Origin: Solirubrobacterales bacterium 70-9
GTDB lineage: Bacteria > Actinomycetota > Thermoleophilia > Solirubrobacterales > 70-9
DNA: 7,607 bases
Assembly: GCA_001898095.1 (NCBI GenBank)
Contig: MKSH01000125.1
Location: forward strand, 17,891-25,497
Direction: 5' to 3'
Shown here piece after piece: positions 1 through 5,687 of this stretch. Numbering within the stretch: the stretch's first letter is position 1; every line of letters starts with the position of its first letter. The notes under the pieces were generated by a model. It was not told where the DNA came from, searched no databases, and saw only the letters and a list, made by a program, of their open reading frames with translations. A program made the translations under genes and the position numbers.

Positions 1-1425
1 GAAGGCGATCGTGTCGGAGGCCTCGGCGCGCAGCTCCTCGGCCAGGACGATCACGCCGAGCGGCTGCAGCGGCGCGGTCAGCTCGACCTCGGGGCCGGGC
101 TCGGGCAGCGGCGCGGGATAGGAGGCGAGCGCGAGTACGCGGCGGCCCGCGGCGGCCTCCTCGGCGGCGCGGTCGCGCAGCCCCGCGTCCGGTACCGACC
201 CGTCGGCGCCCTCGAGCAGCGCCTCCGGCGCGCCCAGCACGAGCCGCCGGTCGCCGAGCTCGAGCGCGCTCCAGCGCCGCCGCGAGGAGAAGGGGATGAC
301 GGCGGTTGGCTCCTGCGCGGGAGGGCGCGCCGCGCCGTCGGCTCCCGGTGAGCCCTTCGGGTCGGCGCCGTTCCCTCCGAGGTTCGCCGCGTGGATCGCC
401 TCCAGCGTCGTGTTCCGGGTCGGCGCCGCCGCCGCGTAGGCGCCGAAGGTCTTGGCGAGGTCCTCCTCCGTGCCGCCCTCGGCCGGGATCAGTTCGACCA
501 CCCGCAGCGAGGCCTCGGTCAGCGTCCCGGTCTTGTCGGTGCACATCACCGAGACCGAGGCCAGCGACTCGATCGCGTTCAGCTGCTGGGCGAGGATCCC
601 GTGTCGGGCCATCTTCGCCGCCGTCACCGCGGCGGTCAGCGAGACCAGCAGGATCAGCCCCTCGGGGACGATGTTCACGATCCCCGCGGTGAGCGTCTCG
701 ACCGCGTCGGCCTGGCTCACGTTGCGCACCGCCAGGGAGATCGCCAGCCCGATCCCGAGCGGCACCATCATCCCGACCATCACGATCAGCAGCCGGTCCA
801 TCGCTTTCTCGAGCGGCGAGCGCGGGTGGCGGAAGGCGCGGGCGGTCTCGGTCAGCTGGGCGGCGTGGCTCTCGGCGCCGACCGCGGTCGCCTCGAAATC
901 GCCCTCGCCCTCGACCGCGAAGGAGCCGGAGAAGACTTCGTCGCCCACTTTCCGCACCACCGGCTCGGACTCGCCGGTGAGGTCGGACTCGTCCAGGGCG
1001 AGGCCGTCGGCGCGGACCAGCTTGCCGTCGGCGGGGATCTGGTCGCCGCTCGCGATCCGCACCAGGTCACCGACCACGACTTCCTCGACCGCCACCTGGC
1101 GCGGCTTGCCGTCGCGCACCACTGTGGCTTTCGCCACCACCAGGGCGGCGAGCTTGTCGAGCGTGCGCTTCGCCCGCACCTCCTGGAAGGTCCCGATCGC
1201 GACGTTGGCGACGAGGATGCCGAGGAAGAGCGCGTCCTTGGGGTTGCCGAAGACGATCGTCGCCAGCCCGAACCCGGCGAGGATCGCGTTGAACACCGTG
1301 AAGGTGTTGGCGATCGCGATCGAGAGGTAGGAGCGGCTGGTCGCCGGTGCGTGCGGCGTCCCGGCCTCCTGCAGGCGACGTGCCGCCTCGGTCTCGCTCA
1401 ATCCGGTGACGGTGGCGGCCTCCAT
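1..1425 (-). CDS. Cation-transporting P-type ATPase, CtpE/Exp7-like (3' end outside window)
   Basis: Membrane pump that uses ATP through a phospho-aspartate intermediate. The 475 visible residues run without a stop to the window edge and lack the rest of the HAD domain and the C-terminal helices. Seen in order: a short cytosolic N-terminus with a GLSETEAARRLQEAG segment; hydrophobic helices around 35-75; an actuator domain with the TGES loop at 150-153; helices around 210-275 containing a PEG motif at 254-256 (NIVPEGLILL); the phosphorylation motif DKTGTLT with Asp297; then the start of the nucleotide-binding domain. The N-terminus (SYLSIAIANTFTVFNAIL), the PEGL helix and the MCTDKTGTLTE context resemble, from memory, mycobacterial CtpE and streptococcal Exp7, which are linked to Ca2+ uptake, rather than heavy-metal pumps: no CPx motif and no N-terminal CxxC domain are seen. 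The ATG at 1425 is the first in-frame start before the family's N-terminal segment. It lies downstream of htrA on the same strand, behind a hairpin, so it is probably transcribed at least partly on its own. Ca2+ as substrate is inferred. Confidence 0.93.
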   Translation of the reverse strand, partial: MEAATVTGLSETEAARRLQEAGTPHAPATSRSYLSIAIANTFTVFNAILAGFGLATIVFGNPKDALFLGILVANVAIGTFQEVRAKRTLDKLAALVVAKATVVRDGKPRQVAVEEVVVGDLVRIASGDQIPADGKLVRADGLALDESDLTGESEPVVRKVGDEVFSGSFAVEGEGDFEATAVGAESHAAQLTETARAFRHPRSPLEKAMDRLLIVMVGMMVPLGIGLAISLAVRNVSQADAVETLTAGIVNIVPEGLILLVSLTAAVTAAKMARHGILAQQLNAIESLASVSVMCTDKTGTLTEASLRVVELIPAEGGTEEDLAKTFGAYAAAAPTRNTTLEAIHAANLGGNGADPKGSPGADGAARPPAQEPTAVIPFSSRRRWSALELGDRRLVLGAPEALLEGADGSVPDAGLRDRAAEEAAAGRRVLALASYPAPLPEPGPEVELTAPLQPLGVIVLAEELRAEASDTIAF

Positions 1426-1435
1426 CGAGGCCGGA

Positions 1436-1441
1436 AGCCTA
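1436..1441 (-). promoter_or_regulatory. Possible -10 box of the P-type ATPase gene
   Basis: On the minus strand TAGGCT fits the actinobacterial TAnnnT -10 pattern and ends 10 bases before the ATG. This would give a leader of only a few bases. The same hexamer sits 6 bases before the small gene at 4888. No -35 box is visible because the hairpin at 1453-1489 occupies that place. This is a weak call. Confidence 0.3.
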
Positions 1442-1452
1442 AACGCCGAAGC

Positions 1453-1489
1453 GCCCGGCGCCCCTCACCGGACTTGAGGGGCGCCGGGC
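1453..1489 (-). terminator. Perfect 14-bp hairpin between htrA and the ATPase gene
   Basis: The arms at 1453-1466 and 1476-1489 are exact reverse complements (GCCCGGCGCCCCTC on the plus strand) around a 9-base loop. The hairpin lies 52 bases after the htrA stop and 28 bases before the ATPase start on the same strand. Position and stability suggest a transcription terminator or attenuator for htrA. No T run follows on the minus strand, so it is not a classical intrinsic terminator. High-GC actinobacteria often use such T-poor hairpins, but this assignment is inference. Confidence 0.55.
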
Positions 1490-1540
1490 TTGGATGGGTG
1501 GCTTCGGAGGAGGGCGCGGGTCCCTGGCCGCGCCCACCGT

Positions 1541-2749
1541 CTAACCCGCCGAGGTGGCGGGGCGTTCGGCGAGCTGCACGCTCACCGACGCAGTCTGGCC
1601 TTCGCGCACCACGGTCAGTTCGACCGTTTCCCCGGCGTGCGCGTCGGAGATCTTTTCGACCAGGTCTTCGGTCGAGGCGATCGGTTCACCGTCGACGGCG
1701 GTGAGGATGTCGCCGCCGAGCCCGAATTCGGTCCCTTCGACGGTCGCCGCGGTGGTCGCTCCCCGGATGCCGGCGGCCGCCGCGGGCCCGCCTTCCTCGA
1801 CCTGCTGCACGAGCACGCCCGATTCGACCGGCAGGCTGAACGCCTGCGCCAGTTCGGGGGTGATCGTCGCGCCGCTGATCCCGAGGTAGCCATGTTCACT
1901 GGCGGTCCCGGACTCGAGCTGGGCGATCTCTTCCTTCGCCGTGTTGATCGGGATCGCGAAGCCGATGCCGACGCTGCCGTCGGAGCCTTCGCCGCCGGTG
2001 GCGATCTGCGAGTTGATGCCGATCACTTCGCCTGCCGCGTTGATCAGCGGGCCGCCGGAGTTGCCCGGGTTGATCGCCGCGTCGGTCTGGATCACGTGGT
2101 CGATGGTCACCCCGTCGGGGGCCTGGATTTCACGCTGCAGGGCGGAGACGATGCCGCTGGTGACGGTCCGCTTGAGGTCGAACGGGTTGCCGATCGCGAC
2201 CACCGGGTCGCCGACTTCCATTTCGTCGGAGTCGCCCAGCTTCAGCGGGTGGAGCTTCGAGGCGGGGGCTTCGACCTTCAGCAGGGCGAGGTCCTTGTTC
2301 GGTTCGGTGCCGACGACTTCGGCCCGGTACATTTCGCCGCCTTCTTCGAGCGAGACGGAGATTTCTTCGCCGCCTTCGACGACGTGGTTGTTGGTGAGGA
2401 CGTGGCCTTCGTCGTCGAGGACGACGCCGGAGCCGGAGGCGACGCCTTCGGCCACTTTCGATTCGATGAAGGCGACGCCGTTCGCGTCGGCCTTGTAGAT
2501 CTGGTTGATCGTGTTGCCGCCGCCTTCGTCGGAGGTGACGGCGGCGGCGGGTGAGGTAGTGCCGGACGCGGCGACGACGCCGCTCGAGGTAGTGGTGGAA
2601 CCGCCGCCGGTCGAGACAAGCCCGGTCGCAAGTGCGAGCAGGCCGGCGACCGCGACGATCGCTCCACCCAGAAGGGCGGAGCCGAACGCGTGACTTCTCT
2701 TTCGCTGGAGCATGGGAGCCAGGTTGGCGCCCTTCGCTCGGCGCTCCAT
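1541..2749 (-). CDS. HtrA/DegP-family membrane-anchored serine protease with PDZ domain
   Basis: Envelope quality-control protease expected to act outside the membrane on misfolded proteins. The 402 residues comprise a short basic N-terminus, one hydrophobic helix at about 23-46, and a low-complexity Gly/Ser/Thr/Ala linker at about 47-80. A trypsin-like domain follows with the full catalytic triad: His122 (LTNNHVVEGG), Asp153 (NKDLALLKV) and Ser231 (NPGNSGGPL). One PDZ domain fills about 286-395 (YLGISGATI, GDILTAVDGEPI). The single helix without a signal-peptidase site suggests a membrane-tethered enzyme, as in actinobacterial HtrA/PepD proteins. The start is uncertain: ATG at 2749 is the longest form, and an ATG at 2713 (MLQRKRSHAF) would also leave an intact anchor. 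Neither has a clear ribosome binding site. Glutamate is mostly coded by GAA here, unlike the GAG-rich neighbours. The gene diverges from the MFS exporter and precedes the ATPase gene on the same strand. The exact subtype (DegP, DegS or PepD) cannot be told. Confidence 0.95.
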   Translation of the reverse strand: MERRAKGANLAPMLQRKRSHAFGSALLGGAIVAVAGLLALATGLVSTGGGSTTTSSGVVAASGTTSPAAAVTSDEGGGNTINQIYKADANGVAFIESKVAEGVASGSGVVLDDEGHVLTNNHVVEGGEEISVSLEEGGEMYRAEVVGTEPNKDLALLKVEAPASKLHPLKLGDSDEMEVGDPVVAIGNPFDLKRTVTSGIVSALQREIQAPDGVTIDHVIQTDAAINPGNSGGPLINAAGEVIGINSQIATGGEGSDGSVGIGFAIPINTAKEEIAQLESGTASEHGYLGISGATITPELAQAFSLPVESGVLVQQVEEGGPAAAAGIRGATTAATVEGTEFGLGGDILTAVDGEPIASTEDLVEKISDAHAGETVELTVVREGQTASVSVQLAERPATSAG

Positions 2750-2760
2750 AAACGGGCGCG

Positions 2761-2797
2761 AATCTCTTTCTAAAGAGTTGTCAAGAGATTTCTAAAG
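2761..2797. promoter_or_regulatory. AT-rich inverted and direct repeats in the htrA/MFS divergent promoter region
   Basis: Three overlapping patterns are visible. AATCTCTT (2761-2768) and AAGAGATT (2783-2790) are inverted repeats 14 bases apart. TTTCTAAAG occurs twice in direct orientation, at 2767-2775 and 2789-2797, exactly 22 bp apart (about two helical turns). CTCTTT-CT-AAAGAG (2764-2777) is a short palindrome. TTGACA reads on the minus strand at 2784-2779 like a -35 box for htrA, but no good -10 is found at the right distance. The low GC in a very GC-rich context and the helical phasing suggest a regulator binding site, most likely for htrA. Which regulator binds cannot be told. Confidence 0.45.
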
Positions 2798-2843
2798 CGG
2801 CGAGTCGCGCGGCCCGGCGGGGCGCCGAAACGCGCGAAATCCA

Positions 2844-2867
2844 TTCGGTCCCTAATCTTTCGGTCCC
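2844..2867 (+). promoter_or_regulatory. Candidate promoter of the MFS exporter flanked by direct repeats
   Basis: TAATCT at 2853-2858 fits a TAnnnT -10 box and ends 11 bases before the MFS ATG, predicting a leader of about 5 bases. No Shine-Dalgarno sequence is present before this ATG, in keeping with a very short or absent leader. Two exact copies of TTCGGTCCC (2844-2852 and 2859-2867) bracket the box with a 15-bp offset and could be an operator, for instance for the MarR protein encoded downstream. MarR proteins usually bind inverted repeats, so the regulator link is speculative. Confidence 0.4.
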
Positions 2868-2869
2868 AA

Positions 2870-4363
2870 ATGTCAGCCGACGACAGCACCTCCACGAGCG
2901 CGAGCGTCACCGACCGCATCGAGCCCTACGTCTGGAAGATCGCCGGCGTCGTGATCCTCGGGATGACGATGTCGATCCTCGACACGACGATCGTCAACGT
3001 CGCGCTCGACACCCTGGGCAAGGAGCTCGACAGCACGCTGGCGCAGATCCAGTGGGTGGTGACCGGCTACATGCTGGCGCTCGCCGCGGTGATCCCGTTG
3101 ACCGGCTGGGCGGCGCGGCGCTTCGGCGCCAAGCGCGTCTACCTCGGCTCGGTCGCCCTCTTCACCGTCGGCTCGGCGCTCTGCGGGATCGCCGAGTCGA
3201 GCACCACGCTGATCCTCTTCCGCGTCCTCCAGGGCATCGGCGGCGGGATGATCATGCCGATCGCCCAGATGATCATGGCTGAGGTCGCCGGGCCGAAACG
3301 GATGGGCAAGGTGATGGGGATCGTGGTGATGCCGGCGATGCTGGCGCCGATCCTCGGCCCGGTCGTCGGCGGCCTGATCCTGCAGCACCTGCATTGGTCA
3401 TGGATCTTCCTCGTCAACGTGCCGATCGGGATCGTCGCCGTCGCGCTCGCTCAGCGGATGCTCCCCGAATCGGACCTCGGCGAGCCGGGGAAGCTCGACT
3501 GGGTCGGCCTGTTGCTGCTGGTCACCAGCATGCCGCTGGTGATCTACGGGCTCTCCGAGATCGCGACCAAGGAAAGCTTCACCGCGCCGAGCGTGGTCTG
3601 GCCGATCGTCGGCGGTCTGCTGCTGGCGGTCGTCTTCGGCCGGCACGCGCTGCGGACCGAGCGCCCGCTGCTCGACGTGCGCCTCTACGCGAACCGGATC
3701 TTCACCGCCGCCTCGCTGACCACCTTCGGCCTCGGCGCGGCGCTCTTCGGCGCGATGATCCTGGTGCCGCTCTACTACCAGGAAGTCCGCGGCGAGAGCG
3801 TCATCGTCACCGGCCTGCTGACCGGGCCGCAGGGGCTCGGGATGCTGCTGGTCGCCCCCTGGATCGCCCGCATGACCGACCGCTTCGGCGGCGGCCGGGT
3901 GGCGATCGTCGGCGTCTCGATCCTCACCCTCAGCTCGCTGCCGCTGGCCTTCATCGGCGCCGACACCTCGATCCTCGGGATCTCGCTGCTGCTCTTCATC
4001 CGCGGGATCGGCATCGGCCTCTCCTTCATCCCGGTCACCACCGTCGCCTTCGCCTCGCTGCGCACCGACCAGCTCTCCGACGCGACCCCGCAGATGAACG
4101 TCCTGCAGCGGATCGGCGGGGCGATCGGGGTCGCGGTCCTCGCTGTCGTCCTGCAGCGGGCGCGGGCTGGCGCGAGCAGCCCGGCGGAGCTGGCCGACGC
4201 CTTCGGCACCGCCTACTGGTGGGCGGTCGGGATCTGCGCCGCGTCGATCATCCCGGTGATCGTGCTGCTCCGCGCCGAGGGGCCGCGCAAGGCGCCGCCG
4301 ACGCCCGCCGAGGCGAAAGAGATCGAGATCGCCGAGGAGTACGTGGAGCCGCTCGGTGCCTGA
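2870..4363 (+). CDS. MFS multidrug exporter, DHA2 family (EmrB/QacA type, 14 helices)
   Basis: Proton-driven inner-membrane exporter of drugs or other amphipathic compounds. At 497 residues it has the usual length for the 14-helix DHA2 group. Motifs seen: motif D1 at 37-46 (LDTTIVNVAL), motif A in the loop between helices 2 and 3 at 79-90 (GWAARRFGAKRV), motif B with Arg118 (FRVLQGIGGG), and the antiporter motif C around 155-168 ending GPVVGG. The WSWIFLVNVPIG segment (176-187) is typical of EmrB/QacA proteins. The C-terminal tail (about 468-497) is charged and should be cytosolic. The ATG at 2870 has no Shine-Dalgarno sequence and sits close behind a -10-like box. The last 8 bases overlap the start of a MarR regulator gene, so the two are almost certainly co-transcribed and translationally coupled. 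Substrate cannot be predicted from sequence. No EmrA-type adaptor is adjacent, as expected outside diderms. Confidence 0.95.
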   Translation: MSADDSTSTSASVTDRIEPYVWKIAGVVILGMTMSILDTTIVNVALDTLGKELDSTLAQIQWVVTGYMLALAAVIPLTGWAARRFGAKRVYLGSVALFTVGSALCGIAESSTTLILFRVLQGIGGGMIMPIAQMIMAEVAGPKRMGKVMGIVVMPAMLAPILGPVVGGLILQHLHWSWIFLVNVPIGIVAVALAQRMLPESDLGEPGKLDWVGLLLLVTSMPLVIYGLSEIATKESFTAPSVVWPIVGGLLLAVVFGRHALRTERPLLDVRLYANRIFTAASLTTFGLGAALFGAMILVPLYYQEVRGESVIVTGLLTGPQGLGMLLVAPWIARMTDRFGGGRVAIVGVSILTLSSLPLAFIGADTSILGISLLLFIRGIGIGLSFIPVTTVAFASLRTDQLSDATPQMNVLQRIGGAIGVAVLAVVLQRARAGASSPAELADAFGTAYWWAVGICAASIIPVIVLLRAEGPRKAPPTPAEAKEIEIAEEYVEPLGA

Positions 4364-4853
4364 GGTCGCCTCCCGCCGCGGGGCGGGGGAGAAGACGACC
4401 GAGGGGGCCGGCCGCCAGGAGGCGATCACCGAACTCGGCCTTGCCTTCCGCGGCGCCTTTCGCAGCCTGCGCAGCATGCGTGGCCGCGACACCCACCGCG
4501 GCGACGAAATCGGCCACGCCCAGTTCGAGCTCCTGATCGAGCTCTGCACCCGCGGCCCGCTGCACGCCGGCGAGCTGGCCGAGGCGGTCGGGGCGAGCGC
4601 CGCCACCGTCTCCGGCATGCTCGACAACCTCTGCGCCGCGGAGCTGGTCGAACGCAGCCGCTCGGAATCGGACCGCCGCCTCGTCGTGGTCAAGGTGACG
4701 CGGCGCGGAAAGCGCAAGGTGGAAGCGCGCAAGGCGCTCTGGCGGCGGCGTTGGGAGGAGGCGCTGGAGGGCGTCGAGGAGGAGGAACTGCGGGTGGCGG
4801 GACGCGTCCTCGGCCGGATCAGCGACATCTTCGTCGAGCGTCCCGAGGACTGA
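4356..4853 (+). CDS. MarR-family winged-helix transcriptional regulator
   Basis: Probable dimeric repressor, likely controlling the overlapping exporter and itself. In 165 residues it shows an N-terminal helical part, then a winged helix: GHAQFELLIELCTRGPLHAGEL (split around 53-74), recognition-helix region at about 78-92 (VGASAATVSGMLDNL), and a wing at about 100-118 (RSRSESDRRLVVVKVTRRG) with the conserved D-R-R pattern. A helical, acidic C-terminus (about 119-165) should form the dimer interface. The GTG at 4356 is chosen because GGAG at 4345-4348 lies 7 bases upstream and because the 8-base overlap with the exporter gene fits translational coupling. The first in-frame ATG, residue 41, would remove part of the N-terminal dimer helix. 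The effector is unknown. Such exporter-MarR pairs commonly respond to the drug exported, but that is an inference here. Confidence 0.92.
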   Translation: MPEVASRRGAGEKTTEGAGRQEAITELGLAFRGAFRSLRSMRGRDTHRGDEIGHAQFELLIELCTRGPLHAGELAEAVGASAATVSGMLDNLCAAELVERSRSESDRRLVVVKVTRRGKRKVEARKALWRRRWEEALEGVEEEELRVAGRVLGRISDIFVERPED

Positions 4854-4875
4854 GCGCCCCACCTCACCGCGCCGC

Positions 4876-4881
4876 TAGGCT
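4876..4881 (+). promoter_or_regulatory. -10 box of a probable leaderless transcript for the small gene at 4888
   Basis: TAGGCT fits the TAnnnT -10 pattern and ends exactly 6 bases before the ATG. This would put the transcription start at or next to the A of the start codon, the arrangement known for leaderless actinobacterial mRNAs. The absence of a Shine-Dalgarno sequence before this ATG agrees with it. No convincing -35 is seen, which is common for such promoters. Confidence 0.5.
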
Positions 4882-4887
4882 CGCCCG

Positions 4888-5157
4888 ATGGCGCTGAGTG
4901 CCGAGGACGAGCGACGGCTGGAAGCCGAGGTGGCGCGGATGATCGCCGAAGTGCGGTGGCACCCGAACCAGGAAAAGGAGGACCGGGTGGGCCTCGAGAT
5001 CTCGCTGCTGCCCGACGAGGAGCGCGAGTTCATCCCCACCGTCCTGCTGCGCTTCCTCGCCGCCGAACGCCGCGGCGAGCCGCTGCCCGAGGCGGCCTCG
5101 GGCACCGGGCTGCCGCCGAGGCGGCGCTTCGCCTGGACCCTGCGCCTGCCGAAGTAG
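4888..5157 (+). CDS. Small protein of unknown function (89 aa)
   Basis: I do not recognise a family. The predicted protein is soluble and highly charged, with no membrane segment or signal peptide. Residues about 4-24 form an acidic/basic amphipathic helix (LSAEDERRLEAEVARMIAEV). A middle segment (EDRVGLEISLLPDEEREFIPTVLLRFLAAERRG split across about 32-64) could be a strand-helix unit, and the C-terminus is basic and Pro-rich. Evidence that it is real: strong G/C at third positions throughout, clean start and stop, a -10 box directly before the ATG, and a gap of only 34 bases after the MarR stop. It could be read through from the exporter-MarR unit as well as from its own promoter. The long palindrome-rich non-coding region begins right after its stop. 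No cysteine or other candidate catalytic or metal-binding cluster is visible. Confidence 0.7.
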   Translation: MALSAEDERRLEAEVARMIAEVRWHPNQEKEDRVGLEISLLPDEEREFIPTVLLRFLAAERRGEPLPEAASGTGLPPRRRFAWTLRLPK

Positions 5158-5178
5158 AGGTTCGGGCGCCCGCGGCCG

Positions 5179-5221
5179 GCGTTCGCGCTTTCCCGTAGCC
5201 CGTAGGGGGAACTGCGAACGC
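5179..5221 (+). repeat. Interrupted hairpin just after the small gene
   Basis: The outer arms GCGTTCGC (5179-5186) and GCGAACGC (5214-5221) pair over 8 bp, and the inner arms TTCCC (5190-5194) and GGGAA (5207-5211) pair over 5 bp, with short symmetric internal loops. The apical part contains CCCGTAG followed by CCCGTAGG. It starts 22 bases after the stop of the 89-aa gene and could act as its terminator, but no T run follows. Confidence 0.45.
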
Positions 5222-5269
5222 ATCCAAGGGGACGGCGCGGCGGTTCGGGGCCCCTGCGGCCGGGGACGG

Positions 5270-5335
5270 TCGCGTCCTGGGCGTCTCGCGGCGGCCCGGG
5301 CAGGCTGTGGCCGCCGCGAGACGCCCAGGACGCGA
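5270..5335. repeat. Long hairpin A: perfect 27-bp stem, 12-base loop shared with hairpin B
   Basis: The arms 5270-5296 and 5309-5335 are exact reverse complements over 27 bp. The loop 5297-5308 is CGGGCAGGCTGT, the exact reverse complement of the loop of hairpin B (5656-5667). Counting the seven stem bases on each side, the 26-base core 5290-5315 matches the reverse complement of 5649-5674 at 24 positions, and the two differences pair with each other (C-G here, T-A in hairpin B). So A and B are related hairpins in opposite orientation. A perfect stem of this length cannot be chance. It may be a structured DNA or RNA element, a REP-like extragenic palindrome, or a bidirectional terminator. I recognise no named family. 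Confidence 0.88.
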
Positions 5336-5424
5336 GGCTTTCGGGGGGAAGTGCGCGGGGTCGGGCACAGGCGCGGGGGACGCGGTCGACTCTTTCCGGG
5401 CCGGGGGCGGAAAAAGCCGGTCGC

Positions 5425-5458
5425 ACGGGTCGACCGCGCGAGGGCGCGGTCGACCCGT
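5425..5458. repeat. Hairpin with 15-bp perfect stem and GAGG loop
   Basis: The arms ACGGGTCGACCGCGC (5425-5439) and its exact reverse complement (5444-5458) enclose a 4-base loop, GAGG. The stem half CGCGGTCGAC also occurs at 5381-5390, so the same decamer appears three times within 75 bases (two direct, one inverted), which allows alternative pairing. The loop does not match that of hairpins A and B. Its function is unknown. Confidence 0.75.
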
Positions 5459-5480
5459 TCGGCGCGTCGGAAGATCGGCC

Positions 5481-5522
5481 CTGCATGAGTTGAACACACC
5501 CTGGTGTGTTCAACTCATGCAG
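5481..5522. repeat. 42-base near-perfect palindrome (20-bp arms, 2-base centre)
   Basis: The arms 5481-5500 and 5503-5522 are exact reverse complements over 20 bp around a central CT. The core TTGAACACACC-CT-GGTGTGTTCAA is much less GC-rich than its surroundings. As DNA it is a symmetric site that could bind a dimer or extrude as a cruciform. As RNA it would be a 19-bp hairpin with a CCTG tetraloop. It does not fit the actinobacterial LexA box, whose half sites lie much closer together. Its function is unknown. Confidence 0.85.
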
Positions 5523-5576
5523 CGCTCCGGAACCTCCTTAGGGAACGCGGAGTTCCGCACCGGACCCGCGCACCTC

Positions 5577-5597
5577 GTCACGGACCTCCCCCGTGAC
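5577..5597. repeat. Short hairpin GTCACGG/CCGTGAC
   Basis: GTCACGG (5577-5583) and CCGTGAC (5591-5597) pair over 7 bp with a 7-base loop. An alternative 6-bp hairpin, CCCGTG (5590-5595) with CACGGG (5601-5606), overlaps its right arm, so the two are mutually exclusive. Short stems of this kind are not rare in such GC-rich DNA, so the significance is doubtful. Confidence 0.35.
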
Positions 5598-5635
5598 CCG
5601 CACGGGACCCGCACCCTCGCCCTCTCCCCGAGGGA

Positions 5636-5687
5636 CGGCCCTCTCGTAGGCGGTCACAGCCTGCCCGGACCGCCTACGAGAGGGCCG
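5636..5687. repeat. Long hairpin B: perfect 20-bp stem, same 12-base loop as hairpin A
   Basis: The arms 5636-5655 and 5668-5687 are exact reverse complements over 20 bp. The loop 5656-5667 is ACAGCCTGCCCG, the exact reverse complement of the loop of hairpin A. Further from the loop the two stems share TCTCG but otherwise differ, each staying perfectly paired. A second inverted repeat, CGAGGGACGGCC (5629-5640) with its complement at 5696-5707, shares the base of the left arm and competes with it for pairing. It ends 100 bases before the GntR start. No T run follows it. See hairpin A for possible roles. Confidence 0.88.

Noticed and set aside
391..1704. Long plus-strand open frame opposite the P-type ATPase gene
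   Set aside because: The opposite strand encodes TGES, PEG and DKTGTLT motifs in one frame. The plus-strand product is Arg/Asp/His-rich, without a family, and runs through the hairpin at 1453-1489.
3398..4867. Long minus-strand open frame opposite the exporter and MarR genes
   Set aside because: Composition-driven shadow: the plus strand has full DHA2 and MarR motifs, and the minus product has no domain.
5270..5335. Classical Rho-independent terminator for the upstream small gene
   Set aside because: No T run follows on either strand, the stem is far longer than terminators need, and its loop is shared with a second hairpin in the opposite orientation, which a terminator does not explain.
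5481..5522. LexA/SOS box reading of GAAC...GTTC in the 42-base palindrome
   Set aside because: The actinobacterial LexA consensus has GAAC and GTTC separated by only four bases; here they are separated by twelve.
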